A stretch of 64,000 nucleotides of DNA from Thermoanaerobaculia bacterium (lineage in GTDB: Bacteria > Acidobacteriota > Thermoanaerobaculia > Multivoradales > Multivoraceae): NCBI GenBank assembly GCA_022826745.1, contig JAJDUI010000027.1, positions 1 through 64,000 of the forward strand, in the 5' to 3' direction. Shown in pieces: positions 19,501-25,816 of this stretch (position 1 is its first letter; each line of letters opens with the position of its first letter). A program made the translations under genes and the position numbers. The notes beneath the pieces are model-generated. The model was not told where the DNA came from. It worked only from the letters and a program-made list of their open reading frames with translations, and did not search any database.

Positions 19501-21990
19501 AGCGGTCCCTGGGCGACGGGCGCGACGGTGGAGGCCGGCGTGACGGCCGCGACCGTCACCGGGCTCTCGCCGGGGACGGCGTACGACTTCCGGGTCGCGT
19601 CGGTCAACGCGAACGGCCGGTCTCCCGGTTCCCCGCAGACCCTCACCATGCCTCCGGCCGCGGCTTCCGACCTCGACGGCACGGCGACGGACGCGACCAG
19701 CGTGGAGTTGACGTGGACCGTCAACTCCACGGGCGAGACGAGCTTCCAGGTCGAGTACCGGCCGGCCCGGACGGAGGAGTGGACGATCTTCGCTACCGAG
19801 TTTCCGGCCGGCGCGACGACGGCGGTCGTCACGGGTCTCGCCGCCGGGACGAGCTACGACTTCAGGGTCTACGCGAAGCACTCGGCCAACGGCGTCTCGT
19901 CTTCGAGCGAGGTGATGCGCGTCGGCGCGTTCGGCGCGCCGACGCCGCCGACGGAGCTCGCGGCGACGCCGGTCGGGGCGGGTTCGGTGCGCCTGACGTG
20001 GAGGGACGCGTCGGAGGACGAGACGGGCTTCGAGATCGAGTACCGGGAGGCGAACCCCGGGGTGTGGCGCAAGTTCGGGACGGAGGCGCAGCCGAACGCA
20101 ACGACCATCGTCGTCACGGGCCTGGTGCCCGAGACGCTCTACGAGTTCCGGGTGATCGCAAAGAGCGCCGCTGGCCTGTCGACGCCGTCGCCCGCGAGCG
20201 AGGCGGCCACGGAGGGACGCGTGACTCCTCCTCCGCCGCCGGGTCCGCCGTTGCCTCCGCTTCCGCCGCCGAACCGGGCGCCGGCCTTCGACCCGGCGAC
20301 GCCGCTCCTGCTCACGGTGATCGAGGGGACGACCGGCGCCATCGGTTCGGTCGCGGCCCATGATCCGGACGGCGACGACATCTCGTACCGTCTTGCCGGC
20401 GCCGGCCGGCGATTCGCCATCGACGCGGACACGGGCGAGATCTCGGTGCGGCGCGGCGTGACGCTGGACGCTTCCGCGCGGTCGTCGTACGCGTTCACGG
20501 CGGTCGCTTCGGACGGCGAGTTGAGCGCGAGCCGGGACGTGACCGTGGAAGTCGTCGAGCCCAGTCCTCCGGGCAGCGACCCGGTCGAACAGGCGCCGGC
20601 TGCGCCTTCGGGCCTTCAGGCGACGCTCCTGACTTCGTCGGTGGTCCTCCTGACCTGGGCGGACGTTGCCGACGACGAGACCGGTTACGAGGTCTTCCGG
20701 CGCAAGGGCGTGGGCGGCTGGGAGCAGGCGCGCACGCTGCCGGCGGAAGCGGAGATGGCGACGGTGGAGGAGCTCTCCGGCGGGATCGAGTACGAGTTCG
20801 TGGTCGTGGCGGCGAACCGGCACGGCCGGGCGGCGAGCAACGTGGCGGCCGTCGAGCTGGCGCTGGCGCCGCCGACGCATCTCGACGCCGCGCCGCTGAG
20901 CGAAACGAGCGTACGGGTGTCCTGGCGCGACAACTCGATCTCGGAGACCGGCTTCGAGGTGCAGATCAGGCCGGCGGGTCCGGACGGCGCGGACGACGCC
21001 GGGGACGCGGGCGAGGGCGGCGCCGCCCCGGGCTGGACGGCGGCGGCGGCGGCGGGTCCGGACAGGACCTTCGCCGTGCTCGACGGCCTGGAACCGGCCG
21101 GCCGGTACGACTTCCGGGTCGCCGCGCTGGGCCGCGACGCGAACGCGCTCAGCAGCACGGCCCGCTTCACGCTGGCCGATCCTCGCTCCACCGGCGAGCT
21201 GACGGACTGCGAGCCCTCCGGGAGCGCGGCGGTGCTGTCCGGCGGCTACGAGGTGCGGATGTGCTTCGAGATGCCCTCCGGCGCGCGGGTCGACGCCTCG
21301 AACTACCACCTGGAGTCGACCGCTTCGGGCCTGCTGTACTTCTTCGACCGGGACAATGTGGAGGTCCTGGTCAAGGTGCTCGACGGCTGCGCGATCAACG
21401 GCCACCGCTGGGTCTTCGCCGCGCCCGTGACCGACCTGGCGTTCAACCTGGAGATCACGGAGCAGGCGACGGGCCGCACGTTCAACCACCGGAACCCGCG
21501 AGGCATGACGGCCAGCACGGCCGGCGACGCGGCGGCCTTCCCCTGCGCCCCGGCGACGGCGGTCGCCACGAGCTCCGCCGCCGGCCAGCCCGTCCTGTCC
21601 ACCGCCGCTCAGGGCGCCGACGGGAATCCGGACAAGCCGCCGGTCTGCGAACCCGAGGGCCCGGGCATCGAACTCGAAGACGGCCACCGCATCGACATGT
21701 GCTTCCAGACACCGGACGGCGAAATCGGCCGGGCGCGGGACTGGGGACTGAGGTCCCGATCCTCGGCCCTGCTCCACTTCTTCGACCGCGAGAACGCGGA
21801 AGTCCTCGTCAAGGTCCTCGACGGCTGTAACGTCAACGGCCATCGCTGGGTCTTCGCAGCGGCGGCCACCGACCTCGCCTTCCAACTCGTCGTCACCGCC
21901 CCCGACGGCCAACGATGGACACACCGCAACAGCGCCGGACAAACCGCAACTCCGCGAAGCGACGCCGCTGCCTTCCGCTGCCTGAACTGA
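10561..21990 (+). CDS. giant secreted multidomain protein: metzincin-like protease head, FN3/Calx-beta/cadherin repeats
   Basis: About 3,809 residues. TTG at 10561 is preferred because a signal peptide follows at once (MRPFPPAALGAILVAATALA, then AAAQ); TTG at 10495 is an alternative. The order is: a propeptide-like domain (to about 11040), a His-Asp repeat (11047-11080), a Calx-beta-like domain (about 11189-11530), then a catalytic domain with HELAHTLGGLH at residues 466-476, matching the zinc motif HExxHxxGxxH. Next come about 18 FN3 domains (12.25-17.43 kb; numbers 4-6 divergent), four Calx-beta-like modules (17.43-18.83 kb), five FN3, a Pro-rich linker, a cadherin-like domain (about 20275-20580), two FN3, and two C-terminal repeats with EVLVKVLDGC. 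The likely role is a cell-surface or secreted protease/adhesin. Substrate and secretion route are unknown. Confidence 0.85.
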   Translation: MRPFPPAALGAILVAATALAGDGAAAQRLLSYVEQGPAAVSSTQSAEPSARANARRFDVQVDFDLLRSAPEKLEVATPYGTTVHARLAEFQDRGGGDFLWSGHAVDENGDVAGLVVLTMVDGGIAGVFDEPGGTTLELHAVEADEAGEVLEPNWILDAFGLHDHDHDHDHDDHQCAIFTEPSPEMTDAGGVAATTAASQPFSLGSAQSTLPGVTLSVSPAQVTEDVASPVEVTVTAGISGTDRFSADQTLRIGVGGGTSASGTDYTAVPDFDLVIPAGDGDASATFDLHLVNDEIAEPHETIRISGFLPGVNVTPAEIELQSDDRHRIDVVVLFTAFLRSRLPSIRTTMQRDTTLMFDYASRALQDAGAAAEYNVVHIGHAPLDLETALRSTRAIFALRDSRQAMRLRDEHDGDIIYLMGAGSGGIWDGGQAFWRHSAYPTIREYAWAGQNTTNYARAGRYRATAHELAHTLGGLHERGEAGQAVLLQTREPLAPYAYGYYNAQAEIRTILAYGTSRNPSSPAIYATARRTWNGHEIGAVDREEVDRLLKRTAPETAYLSDWITPGPPTGIGGTASANGVTASVVLTWTDESSRETAQRIEYITPDRDPEESDEWTTGATVGPNVTSVTITGLLPATRYGFRIRALNHLRSYPSETAWVTTPGSGPPTRPSSLEASAPADRTIRLEWQDNSTTETGFDAQYRTYGASDWTPGPSVAADAVTVDVTGLADDTEYELRVGATNASGTHWSDVVTAHTNVLGAPPPPPRPQAPAELLGARLTSTSVRLEWADLSVNETGFAVEARPNGGGPADWYVARTLPANVTEAIVAGLPENAALEFRIAAIGAAASSRSDPLAIDLSVDPPPAAALTGRIKRVGQAIFADLRWTIDRKYKGDFRIWHKASTRPDWEIEASWRSNGTRDARLTVPSYDRALRTYRVETRSAGGRTFSSEIEIDFNNLPPAAVKKLTAAVAPGIPTEVRLSWKTARNATGYRVSYTFKGKTTVHAVYPSDATQSYVDGLESGSYTFTVASLSRTGFSEAEKKFKLPKPASAPPKAAELLSVVHFGKEALQHRYKDRSTDEASFVNAIRADDGYWTYARVTTQDGPGDGGTSRGNWVVEEKTVYHLRVLAESSKGSLNSNIITIYSSQDPGDVTVVPTGSTSVDVTWTDRANQETRFVVQYRGETGGWTNGATVKKNGTKASVDGLVAGARYRFRVRARIPYSFGDDYWDDSEVVTVTMPPPGPSGVTATALDSTSATVQWTAASTTETGFVIEARPAGDPNAEWSVHGTADAGATTATAINLTPSATHEIRVLAVHQENGRSTPSDPVATVSMPPPPPSGLNAMSAGATSVTLTWMDESTDEAGFVARYRAEGVATWTAFATEANANATTLTVTGLTGGGNFEFQVRARSANGLSSPSNTAHVTGLGAPAAATGLMATATDPTTVDLAWDDNSNDETGFDIEHRKNGLGAWTSASTEAPNATTATVSGLAPSTVYEFRVNARNGSGAAPGAPVSVTMPPREPLQVAVQATAATSALVTWVDRTRDETGFRVEQRTGGGAWTVAQTTDPGVELAALAGLATSTLYEVRVTAIGASGESPGSVVSLTMPPAAPTGLAATEASPTSVTLTWTESSPDEAGFIVEYRAARSGAPWTAWGTEAAANAMTITVSGLMSGTGYEFRVLAKSNAGPHTPSDPVSIEPLGGPTAPTNVMATALGSNGASVSWRDNSSDETGFAVEYRLGADLWTTGATVGPNETSAAIGHLFGSRAYEFRVTASNAVGASSSAPVTLTLPPPAPTELSASPASRTSVTLTWTDNSVDENNFVIEYLAASSLAMALAMSADTEGAATSGGPEGGGPEGGGPESMTADQTAATWTTFGTTAAADAETIDVTGLASDTPYAFRVSANHGTNGMSSPSNLVWLGSLGLPIAATEVAVQASGSTTVSVTWMDNSTDETGFAVQYRQPLGAWTTALTTGENARSATVTGLASSTAYEFRVNATNGNGPQPSAAASLTMPPAAPTNLIAAPLSSTEVRLVWTDASTDETGFIVEYRESGQTAWTTFGSELPADTTRVTVTGLVAGKGYAFRVFANHGTNGLSSPSNVETTLGVPAPAAPTGVSVTAAGSTSAVVSWTDASANERGFRVQYRTGSDPWTNGPTTGSNTASATVSGLAPSTAYDFRVEAYNSTAAVPSSAVSLVMPPAAPTGLSASAASATSVTLSWTDNSSDEASFVAEYRAAGAANWTVFGTEAAAGATSLTVTGLVAGTAYEFRVYAKHGTNGLSSPSNVASVAGLTFSSSSLNVTEGNSATYTVRLATRPTAAVTVTVSGHNGTDLSVDTDSTTPNDQSTLTFTDTNWNSAQTVTVNATTDSDSDNEAPITLSHAASGGGYAGVSGSVTVNIIDSDNPTVELEVSGNGAVTEGGTLTVTVTVSRAPSGNLSVPVQRVAGNSSADANDYSLPAITISSGATSGTATFTATNDAADEPDETLRLALGSVSGYDHGTSKQVDIVITDDDVTTVALSVPDATATEDDGSATATIRLTLGRGLVAGEALAVPLTLSGGTTGTDFTLALGSAATGVTFNAATGTVTFTGPQAGATATVANVTLTAASDADADDRTVTVSIAGSFTGTNLDGGATGSGSGTITITDDESKALTFSTSTVNVTEGGSATYTVRLTSRPTASVNVAITGQAGTDLTVGTPNLTFTTTNWNTARTVTVSAATDNDSDNEAAITLAHAASGGGYAGVSGSVTVNIADRDTPVVLPTAPSGVSVTATGSTSVTVAWSDESSTETGFTVEHRTGAGEWMSGASAAADAESAAVTGLRPSTAYDFRVLASNVHGSSPSGAVSLTMPPAAPTGLVASSATNTSAALTWTDASTDETSFVVQYRAAGAQGWTTFATEAAAGATSLTVTGLVAGTSYEFRVFAKHSANGLSSPSNVASVGTTAPPAAPTGLAVEASGSTSVSVSWTDASTDETGFEVEYRTGSGPWATGATVEAGVTAATVTGLSPGTAYDFRVASVNANGRSPGSPQTLTMPPAAASDLDGTATDATSVELTWTVNSTGETSFQVEYRPARTEEWTIFATEFPAGATTAVVTGLAAGTSYDFRVYAKHSANGVSSSSEVMRVGAFGAPTPPTELAATPVGAGSVRLTWRDASEDETGFEIEYREANPGVWRKFGTEAQPNATTIVVTGLVPETLYEFRVIAKSAAGLSTPSPASEAATEGRVTPPPPPGPPLPPLPPPNRAPAFDPATPLLLTVIEGTTGAIGSVAAHDPDGDDISYRLAGAGRRFAIDADTGEISVRRGVTLDASARSSYAFTAVASDGELSASRDVTVEVVEPSPPGSDPVEQAPAAPSGLQATLLTSSVVLLTWADVADDETGYEVFRRKGVGGWEQARTLPAEAEMATVEELSGGIEYEFVVVAANRHGRAASNVAAVELALAPPTHLDAAPLSETSVRVSWRDNSISETGFEVQIRPAGPDGADDAGDAGEGGAAPGWTAAAAAGPDRTFAVLDGLEPAGRYDFRVAALGRDANALSSTARFTLADPRSTGELTDCEPSGSAAVLSGGYEVRMCFEMPSGARVDASNYHLESTASGLLYFFDRDNVEVLVKVLDGCAINGHRWVFAAPVTDLAFNLEITEQATGRTFNHRNPRGMTASTAGDAAAFPCAPATAVATSSAAGQPVLSTAAQGADGNPDKPPVCEPEGPGIELEDGHRIDMCFQTPDGEIGRARDWGLRSRSSALLHFFDRENAEVLVKVLDGCNVNGHRWVFAAAATDLAFQLVVTAPDGQRWTHRNSAGQTATPRSDAAAFRCLN
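16102..16143 (+). repeat. 15-bp tandem repeat encoding Gly-Gly-Gly-Pro-Glu
   Basis: The unit GGCGGCGGCCCCGAA is present as two full copies plus a leading partial copy. It encodes GGPE-GGGPE-GGGPE inside an insertion in one FN3 domain. Such in-frame minisatellites can change length by slippage. Confidence 0.85.
17428..17763 (+). repeat. Calx-beta module, copy 1 of a recent duplication
   Basis: It encodes a module starting LTFSSSSLNVTEG and ending GGGYAGVSGSVTVNI. Nearly the same module recurs at 18508-18819, with two unrelated Calx-beta-like modules between. The shared start and end motifs indicate segmental duplication within the gene. Confidence 0.75.
18508..18819 (+). repeat. Calx-beta module, copy 2 of a recent duplication
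   Basis: It encodes LTFSTSTVNVTEG through GGGYAGVSGSVTVNI, a close match to the module at 17428-17763. Both flank two different Calx-beta-like modules. Confidence 0.75.
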
Positions 21991-22209
21991 CCCGCTCGCG
22001 CAAGACAGGATCGGGACGCCGCTGCTACTCTGAACACCGCAGGGGAATGCCGAGCGCCAACAGAACGTTGACTCAACCCCTACCACCCTCGCACCGAGCG
22101 GCGTGGACGCCGACCGCGGACCGGTGGGTACGCTCTTCAGTCATCGTTCGCTGATCGGAATCGTCCCGCGATTGGAAGCGCCGCCCGAGTAGCCATGGAG
22201 GACACACGG

Positions 22210-24645
22210 ATGGTCAAGGGCAACCCGCGCCGGGTCGTCGGCGCGCTGATGGCGGTCACGCTGCTCGCCGCGGGCGGAAGCGCCGCGCAGACGCCGATGA
22301 GCTGCGAGCCCTGCGCGATCGGCGTGGTGTTCGACGGCCCGTGGGAGCGCAACGAGGAAATGAGGGCCGGCTTCGAGGAGGAGATCGCCGAGTTGGCCGC
22401 GCCCCGGTTCACGGTCATTTTTCCGTCAGGCGCGCGGCGCGTGTCCGACTGGACGCTTCAGGGCGCGCGCGCCGCCGTGGATGCCCTGCTCGCGGACCCG
22501 GAGGTCGACATCGTGCTGACCTGGGGACCGGTGTCTTCGACCGTCGCGATCACCCGGGGCGGCCTGTCGAAACCGGTCGTGGCGGCGTTCGTGCTCGACC
22601 CGGAGGCACAGGACTTCCCGCTACAGCCGGGCGAGGCCGGCGAACGGATCAGCGGCGTGCCCAATCTCGCGTACATCACCTTCACCGGCGATCCGGTGTA
22701 CGAGCTCGGTCGCCTCCGAGAGGTCGCGCCGTTCAGCCGGTTGACCTGGCTGACGAGCGAAGCGCTGCTCGCCGCGGCGCCTGCGCTGGAAACGAACCTC
22801 CGCCGGATGGCGCGGGAACTCGGCGCCGAAGCGGAGATCGTTCGGGTCGGGGCCTCCGTCGACGCCGCTCTCGAGGCGCTGCCGCAGGGGACCGACGCCG
22901 TCTACGTAACGCCGATGACGCAGCTCTCGCCCGGCGAGTTCGACCGTCTCGTTCGCGCGCTGATCGATCGCCGGCTGCCTTCTTTCTCGTACTGGGGCCG
23001 CGGCGAGGTCGATCGCGGCCTGCTGGCGAGCCTCTACCTCGAACCGGACGTGCGGCGACTCGGGCGGCGGGCGGCGCTGCACGTGCAGCGCATCCTCGGC
23101 GGCGAGGACGCCGGCGACCTGCCGATCGACTTTCGGCGGGACAGCCGCCTGACCCTGAACATGGCGACGGCGCGGGCAATCGGCGTCCATCCGAACTGGC
23201 GCGTGGCAACCGAGGCGGAGCTCCTGCACGACGAGCCGTCGAACGTGGCGAGGCGCCTCAGCCTGGCGTCGGCGGCGCGCGAGGCGGTGGCCGCCAACCT
23301 CGACCTCGCGGCGGCCGGCCGGTCGGTCGCGGCCGGTCAGCAGTCGGTGCTCGCCGCCAGGGCGGCCTTGCGCCCGCAGGTCCTGGCCTCCGCCGGAGCC
23401 CGGAGGATCGATCACACCGGTTCCGGCAACCCCCTCGGTCTGTTTCCGCTGCGGACGGCGGCCGGATCCGTGGGCTTCTCGCAGCTCCTCTACTCGGACG
23501 GCGCGCGCGCCGGCGCGGCCATCGAACGCCACGCCCAGACATCGCGCGAACAAGCCCGCGAGGAGCTGCGGCTCGACGTGGCGCGCGACGCCGCCGTCGC
23601 CTACCTGAACGTGCTCCGGACCAGAACGTTCCAGCGCATCCAGCGGGACAATCTCGCGCTGACCCGATCGAACCTGGAGCTCGCGCGGTCGCGCCGCCGG
23701 ATCGGCGTCGCCCGCGAATCCGAGGTCGTTCGCTGGGAGCACCAGATCGCGCTCGACCGGCGAGCCGTGATCGACGCGGGCGCGGCGCGCGGCGCCGCCG
23801 AGGTCGCGCTGAACCGACTGCTGCACCGCCCGCTCGAGGAACCGTTCGAGATCACCGAGGTCGACCTCCACGACCCCGCCCTGCTCGTGGACGCCGCGAC
23901 GGCCGAGGCGCACATCGACAATCCCCTCGCGTTCGCCATCTTCCGCGACTTCATGACCGCCGAAGCGCTCGCCCGGTCGCCGGAACTGCGCCAGATCGAC
24001 GCCGCGATCGACGCCCGGGAGAGGGCGGCGCTTGCCGCCCGCCGGGCGCTCTGGGCGCCGACCGTGTCGGCCATGGGCGACCTCACGGCGCAGGATCTCG
24101 ACGCGGACCTCGACGTCGGTCTCGACGCGCTGGACCTCTCGTTCCCCGGCATTCGTCCGGACGGGCTGAACTGGTCCGTCGGCGTGTCCGCCACCTTGCC
24201 GCTCTTCACCGGCGGCGCCCGCCGAGCCGAACGGACGAAGGCCGAAGAGGAGCTCGCGGAGCTCCGGCTGACTCGCCATGCCGTCGCCGAGCGGGTCGAA
24301 CAACGGCTGCGGACCGAACTGCTTCAGGCAGGCGCCTCCTGGGCCGGCATCGACCTGGCCGCGGACGCCGCCGACGCCGCGCGGCGGAACCTGGACCTGG
24401 TCGCCGACGCCTACGAGCAGGGCGTTCTGTCGATTCTCGATCTGATCGACGCCCAGAACGCTGCGCTGGTCGCGGAACAGGGCGCCGCTACCGCCGTTCA
24501 CGATTTCCGCGTCGACCTGATGGACGTGCACCGGGCGAGCGGCCGTTTCGGCCTGTTCATGGAACCGGCCGCGCTCGACGCATTCGGCGCGCGCCTGCGC
24601 GCCTTCTTCGCGGAGGCGGGTTACGAACCGAGGAGCGTGCCGTGA
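22210..24645 (+). CDS. TolC-family outer-membrane efflux protein with N-terminal ABC-type binding-protein domain
   Basis: The 811-residue product has a signal peptide (MVKGNPRRVVGALMAVTLLA...GSAAQ). Residues about 30-330 resemble a periplasmic substrate-binding protein of the ABC_sub_bind type: VDIVLTWGPVSSTVAI, KPVVAAFVLDPE, DAVYVTPMTQLSPGEFDRLV. Residues about 340-790 match a TolC-like outer-membrane channel, with helical repeats and a YEQGVLSILDLIDAQNAAL block. ATG at 22210 is chosen because GGAGG lies 8 nt upstream; the earlier ATG at 22195 overlaps that site. It heads an operon with the adaptor and RND pump, and its stop overlaps a possible GTG start of the adaptor. The binding domain may sense or deliver ligands. 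Confidence 0.88.
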   Translation: MVKGNPRRVVGALMAVTLLAAGGSAAQTPMSCEPCAIGVVFDGPWERNEEMRAGFEEEIAELAAPRFTVIFPSGARRVSDWTLQGARAAVDALLADPEVDIVLTWGPVSSTVAITRGGLSKPVVAAFVLDPEAQDFPLQPGEAGERISGVPNLAYITFTGDPVYELGRLREVAPFSRLTWLTSEALLAAAPALETNLRRMARELGAEAEIVRVGASVDAALEALPQGTDAVYVTPMTQLSPGEFDRLVRALIDRRLPSFSYWGRGEVDRGLLASLYLEPDVRRLGRRAALHVQRILGGEDAGDLPIDFRRDSRLTLNMATARAIGVHPNWRVATEAELLHDEPSNVARRLSLASAAREAVAANLDLAAAGRSVAAGQQSVLAARAALRPQVLASAGARRIDHTGSGNPLGLFPLRTAAGSVGFSQLLYSDGARAGAAIERHAQTSREQAREELRLDVARDAAVAYLNVLRTRTFQRIQRDNLALTRSNLELARSRRRIGVARESEVVRWEHQIALDRRAVIDAGAARGAAEVALNRLLHRPLEEPFEITEVDLHDPALLVDAATAEAHIDNPLAFAIFRDFMTAEALARSPELRQIDAAIDARERAALAARRALWAPTVSAMGDLTAQDLDADLDVGLDALDLSFPGIRPDGLNWSVGVSATLPLFTGGARRAERTKAEEELAELRLTRHAVAERVEQRLRTELLQAGASWAGIDLAADAADAARRNLDLVADAYEQGVLSILDLIDAQNAALVAEQGAATAVHDFRVDLMDVHRASGRFGLFMEPAALDAFGARLRAFFAEAGYEPRSVP

Positions 24646-24668
24646 GAACCAACGAAGTGGAGAAGATC

Positions 24669-25814
24669 ATGCAAGACCTCATCGCCGCCGCGGGCCGGCG
24701 CGGCCTCCTCGGCCGCGGGCGTCGGGCGGCGACCGTCGCGCTGCTCGCCGGCGCGCTGCCGGCCCTGTCCTGCGGCGAGCCGCCGGAGCCGTCCGAACCG
24801 GTCGTCCGGCCGGTGCGCACCGTCACCGCGCAGGCCGTCGGCGGCATGCGGACCCGGACCTTCTCGGGCGTGGCTCGAGCAGGCGTCGAGTCCTCGTTGA
24901 GCTTCCGCGTGGCCGGCACGATCTCGCGGCTCGAGGTCGCGGTGGGCGACCGGCTCCGCGCCGGCGCCCTGATCGCCGCTCTCGACCCGGTGGACTACGA
25001 GCTGCAGGTGCGGGAGGCGGAAGCTTCGCTGCGGCAGGCGACGGCGCGCGCCGGCAACGCCGAGGCCGATCTGCGCCGGGTCCGCGGCCTCTACGAAAAC
25101 GACAACGCGGCCCGTACCGAACTCGACGCGGCGACCGCCGCCGCCGACTCCGCCGCCGCGCAGGTCGAGTCGGTGGCGCGAAGGCTGGATCTGATCCGCC
25201 GCCAGGTCGAGTACACGCGGCTCGTTGCGCCGGCCGCCGGCGCCGTCGCGAACGTGCTGGTGGAAATGAACGAGAACGTGGCGGCGGGGCAGCCGGTGGC
25301 CGTGCTGACCTCGGGGTCGGCGCCGGAAGTGGCTTTCGCCGTGCCGGAAGCGCTGATCAGCGACATCGCGCCGGGCACGCCGGCGACGGTCGGCTTCGAT
25401 GCGATTCCGGGCGAGCGCTTCGAGGGCGTGGTGACGGAGGTCGGGGTGACCGCGAGCGCCACCGGAACGACCTTTCCGGTGACCGTCCGTCTGGGGGGCG
25501 ACGCCTCGGAGATCCGGCCCGGCATGGCGGCGGTCGTGGACATGCTCCTCGGCGACCCGGACGCTCCGGATCGGTTCATCCTGCCCGGACACGCGGTGGG
25601 CGAGGATCGCGGCGGCCGCTTCGTCTTCGTGGCCGAGCCGGCGGCGGACGGTCTGGCCGTCGTACGCCGGAAGGCGGTAACGGTCGGCGACTTCGCCCCT
25701 TCGGGCCTCGAGGTCCTGGACGGCATAGCCGAAGGAGACCGGGTCGTCGTCGCGGGCATGGGGCGCCTGCGGGAGGGTGACGAAGTGCGGCTTCAAGGCG
25801 CGGAGGCGCCCTGA
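24669..25814 (+). CDS. RND efflux periplasmic adaptor (membrane fusion protein)
   Basis: The 381-residue adaptor links the inner-membrane RND pump to the outer-membrane channel. It has an N-terminal export signal ending in a cysteine (LAGALPALSC), so it is probably a lipoprotein although the lipobox is not ideal. A lipoyl/barrel-sandwich half follows (VESSLSFRVAGTISRLEV), then a coiled-coil hairpin (about 90-160), the second half (YTRLVAPAAGAVANVLVE) and a beta barrel with RPGMAAVVDM. ATG at 24669 has GGAG 6 nt upstream; GTG at 24642, overlapping the previous stop, is an alternative giving 390 residues. It ends 2 nt before the pump gene. Confidence 0.92.
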   Translation: MQDLIAAAGRRGLLGRGRRAATVALLAGALPALSCGEPPEPSEPVVRPVRTVTAQAVGGMRTRTFSGVARAGVESSLSFRVAGTISRLEVAVGDRLRAGALIAALDPVDYELQVREAEASLRQATARAGNAEADLRRVRGLYENDNAARTELDAATAAADSAAAQVESVARRLDLIRRQVEYTRLVAPAAGAVANVLVEMNENVAAGQPVAVLTSGSAPEVAFAVPEALISDIAPGTPATVGFDAIPGERFEGVVTEVGVTASATGTTFPVTVRLGGDASEIRPGMAAVVDMLLGDPDAPDRFILPGHAVGEDRGGRFVFVAEPAADGLAVVRRKAVTVGDFAPSGLEVLDGIAEGDRVVVAGMGRLREGDEVRLQGAEAP

Positions 25815-25816
25815 TC

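Larger units (their letters stand above)
12250..20219 (+). repeat. tandem FN3-encoding repeat tract with alternating A/B units
   Basis: Inside the giant gene, units of about 270-290 bp recur. Many alternate between type A, ending in a YEFRVNA/YDFRV stretch and TMPPAAP, and type B, containing VTGLVAGTSYEFRV and NGLSSPSNVAS. The pairing implies duplication of a two-domain block of about 560 bp. The tract is interrupted by Calx-beta modules at 17428-18830. Confidence 0.8.

Noticed and set aside
17449..22086. 1,545-codon open frame antisense to the giant gene
   Set aside because: It is Arg/Gly/Val/His-rich, has no domain features, and mirrors the periodic FN3 code. High GC keeps antisense frames open.
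22341..24641. Long plus-strand frame over the TolC-fusion gene in the frame of the adaptor
   Set aside because: Only its 3' part (adaptor) has family motifs. The rest is Arg-rich shadow.
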